This document shows, piece after piece, positions 13,184 through 14,571 of a stretch of DNA of 14,571 nucleotides; position 1 is the stretch's first letter, and each line of letters begins with the position of its first letter. A program made the position numbers and the translations under genes. Under the pieces are notes generated by a model. That model was not told where the DNA came from. It did not search any database and saw nothing but the letters and a program-made list of their open reading frames with translations. The DNA is from Ruminococcaceae bacterium UBA5904 (GTDB lineage Bacteria; Bacillota; Clostridia; Oscillospirales; Acutalibacteraceae), in assembly GCA_002431305.1 (NCBI GenBank), contig DJEG01000002.1, positions 2,559 to 17,129 of the forward strand. Reading direction: 5' to 3'.

Positions 13184-14290
13184 GTGAAGATTATAGCTTT
13201 CTTTACTTCTATCATGCTTGTTATTCTTAACTTTTTCGGAATGACGGGCAGCAACGCAACAGGTCATGATGATTACAGAACTTATAAAAACGTTATTCTT
13301 ATGATAGGCGACGGAATGGGCTTTAACACGATTGAAGCCACGAAAAAGTTAAAAACGGACGATCTTTCAATGGAGAAAATGCCCGTTCACTGCCAGTCTC
13401 AGACGAGAAGCGCGTCGAGCAAGGTAACGGATTCCGCGGCGGGTGCAACCGCCCTTGCATGCGGTGTCAGAACATATAACGGAGCTATCGGTGTTTATAA
13501 TTTTGCGGGACTTTCCGTTAAAAATAATGTGCCGAAATCCCTCTGTGAAGTCGCAAAAGAAAAAGCCAAACTCGCGGGCATTGTTACGACCGATAAGACA
13601 AGCGGAGCTACCCCCGCATGTTTCAGTGCTCACGCTGCGCAGAGAAAACTAGAAAAAGCTATCTCGACCCGTCAGATGCAGTCCGACCTTGATTTGATTT
13701 GGGGTTCTGCAAGCGAATCGGTAACGGAAGCTCTTTGCAATGAGGGCGGATTCGATATGATTACCACGAGCGAAGAGATGAACTCTCTCGAACCCGGAAG
13801 CAAGTCATTCGGTCAGTTTAATATGGATTCATTTGCAAATGTTACCGACGAGGGGGATAACCCGTATCTTTACGAGATGACCGAGAAGGCTATCGAGCTT
13901 CTTGATTCGGGCGACAACGGATTTTTCCTCATGGTTGAGGCTGCTCATATCGATAAATTCTCACATAAGAATATTATTGACGGTTCAACTTCGCAGGTTG
14001 TCGAGTTCAGCAAGGCTATTCAGACCGCGCTTGATTTTGCCGAAAAGGACGGCGATACTCTTGTTCTTGTTACGGCTGACCATGAGACCGGCGGAATTCA
14101 GTATGACGAGGCGAAGGACGAGTATTACTACACGACTACCAGGCATACGGGCGTAAACGTCCCCGTATTTGTATCGGCTAAGGACGCAGGATTCGTAAGC
14201 GGAGAGGCTTATAAGAACTGTGAGTTAAGCGTTCAGCTTGCAAGAGTTTTGGGTTGGGATGAAAATGTTTTCCCCGCGACGAAATTCTGA
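13184..14290 (+). CDS. secreted alkaline phosphatase (PhoA family)
   Basis: The 368-residue product is an alkaline phosphatase that hydrolyses phosphomonoesters outside the membrane. It has a Sec-type signal (hydrophobic residues 3-20, possible cleavage after SNA). Family motifs are present: metal ligand Asp43 in MIGDGMG, nucleophile Ser84 in TDSAAGATALACG, GATPACFSAHAAQR with Thr143 and the phosphate-binding Arg154, MVEAAHIDKFSH with Glu252, Asp257 and His261, TADHETGG with Asp299 and His300, and His321 in TRHTG. GTG codons at 13175 and 13184 are in frame. The second is preferred because GGAGG (13171-13175) is eight bases upstream, while the first overlaps it. It is shorter than E. coli PhoA (about 450 residues). 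A promoter precedes it and a terminator follows. Confidence 0.92.
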   Translation: MKIIAFFTSIMLVILNFFGMTGSNATGHDDYRTYKNVILMIGDGMGFNTIEATKKLKTDDLSMEKMPVHCQSQTRSASSKVTDSAAGATALACGVRTYNGAIGVYNFAGLSVKNNVPKSLCEVAKEKAKLAGIVTTDKTSGATPACFSAHAAQRKLEKAISTRQMQSDLDLIWGSASESVTEALCNEGGFDMITTSEEMNSLEPGSKSFGQFNMDSFANVTDEGDNPYLYEMTEKAIELLDSGDNGFFLMVEAAHIDKFSHKNIIDGSTSQVVEFSKAIQTALDFAEKDGDTLVLVTADHETGGIQYDEAKDEYYYTTTRHTGVNVPVFVSAKDAGFVSGEAYKNCELSVQLARVLGWDENVFPATKF

Positions 14291-14316
14291 TATGTTTATT
14301 TAAAAATTAATATACT

Positions 14317-14359
14317 GCCGAATCGTTTGCCTTGCTTATGGCAGCGGTTCGGCTTTTTT
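14317..14359 (+). terminator. terminator of the alkaline phosphatase gene
   Basis: GCCGAA (14317-14322) pairs with TTCGGC (14348-14353). The stem continues inward with CG/CG and GCC/GGC segments around small mismatches, and it is followed by six T residues. It lies 26 bases past the stop codon. Confidence 0.82.
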
Positions 14360-14374
14360 ATATAAGAGGGGGGA

Positions 14375-14403
14375 TTGTATTTTACTGATTCTTTTCCGAT
14401 AAT
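14375..14403 (+). promoter_or_regulatory. promoter with overlapping dyad, before the recombinase gene
   Basis: TTGTAT (14375-14380) and GATAAT (14398-14403) are 17 bases apart. A 7-bp dyad, TCCGATA/TATCGGA (14395-14401 and 14407-14413), overlaps the -10 box and runs into the ribosome binding site GGAGGGG (14411-14417). With transcription starting near 14410 the left arm would not be in the RNA, so the dyad is more likely an operator than an RNA hairpin. Confidence 0.45.
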
Positions 14404-14423
14404 CTATATCGGAGGGGAAACAG

Positions 14424-14571
14424 ATGATATTGACGGACGGAACCATAAATGAGTTTAAGGAATATTTGATTGATAATGATAAGAGTGCGTATACGGTTGA
14501 AAAATATATACGCGACGTAATGAAGTTTAAGGAATATGCGTGCGATTGTGAGATAGTAAAAGAGACAGCGG
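14424..14571 (+). CDS. tyrosine recombinase/integrase, N-terminal fragment
   Basis: The frame is open from ATG 14424 to the window edge (49 codons), so the gene is incomplete. The visible part has the pattern of the N-terminal SAM-like core-binding domain of tyrosine recombinases: INEFKEYLIDNDKSAYTVEKY followed by a helix IRDVMKFKEYA. GGAGGGG (14411-14417) is six bases before the start. Whether it is a mobile-element integrase or a Xer-like resolvase cannot be told without the catalytic domain (R-H-R-Y). It follows the phosphatase terminator and has its own promoter. Confidence 0.72.
   Translation, partial: MILTDGTINEFKEYLIDNDKSAYTVEKYIRDVMKFKEYACDCEIVKETA

Noticed and set aside
7177..14571. 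Integrated island spanning tRNA-Pro to the recombinase
   Set aside because: I found no second copy of the tRNA 3' end near the right side by eye, and the intervening genes are ordinary metabolic genes with normal composition. A direct-repeat search would be needed to support it.

Overview
The window looks like a chromosome segment from a spore-forming, Gram-positive member of the Clostridia. The evidence is a complete sporulation block (spoIVB, spoIIAA, spoIIAB, sigF), strong Shine-Dalgarno sequences before most genes, sigma-A-type promoters with 17-bp spacers, and protein families typical of anaerobic Firmicutes (DUF4364, a DUF5696-like lipoprotein, an Fe-dependent alcohol dehydrogenase, a flavodoxin-domain protein). 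Base composition is moderate over most genes. About 7.29-8.42 kb is clearly richer in A+T. The species cannot be named from this sequence alone.

Layout. (a) 98-2869: spoIVB ends at its own terminator, followed by the overlapping spoIIAA-spoIIAB-sigF operon for the first forespore-specific sigma factor and its anti-sigma/anti-anti-sigma switch. (b) 2874-6381: a sigma-A promoter drives a DUF5696-like lipoprotein, a DUF4364 winged-helix protein and trmO (tRNA t6A37 methyltransferase). (c) 6359-7062: a TRIC/UPF0126 membrane protein with its own promoter. (d) 7103-7287: promoter, tRNA-Pro(CGG) and a perfect terminator. (e) 7288-8421: an AT-rich, largely non-coding zone with a row of small hairpins joined by TGAAAT, a 12-bp tandem repeat, one small unrecognised membrane protein gene on the minus strand, two similar terminator-like hairpins and a strong minus-strand promoter that leads only into a 9-codon ORF. 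(f) 8316-10761: a putative operon with a MerR-like operator, encoding a membrane-anchored flavodoxin-like protein and a MATE transporter. (g) 10776-11782 and 11831-13030: minus-strand alpha/beta hydrolase and FucO-like alcohol dehydrogenase genes, each with a terminator. (h) 13123-14359: a secreted alkaline phosphatase with a near-consensus promoter and a terminator. (i) 14375-end: the promoter and first 49 codons of a probable tyrosine recombinase, cut by the window edge.

How the genes work together. SpoIIAA, SpoIIAB and SigF form one partner-switching circuit. SpoIVB acts later, as the forespore signalling protease that triggers sigma-K processing. The remaining operons are housekeeping (trmO, tRNA-Pro), transport/redox (flavodoxin-like plus MATE) or degradative (hydrolase, FucO, phosphatase), and nothing in the sequence ties them to one pathway.

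I see no convincing new multi-gene system. The parts most worth a second look are the AT-rich zone with its orphan promoter and short ORF, the MerR-like control region, the flavodoxin-like protein with an altered phosphate loop, and the DUF5696/DUF4364 gene pair.
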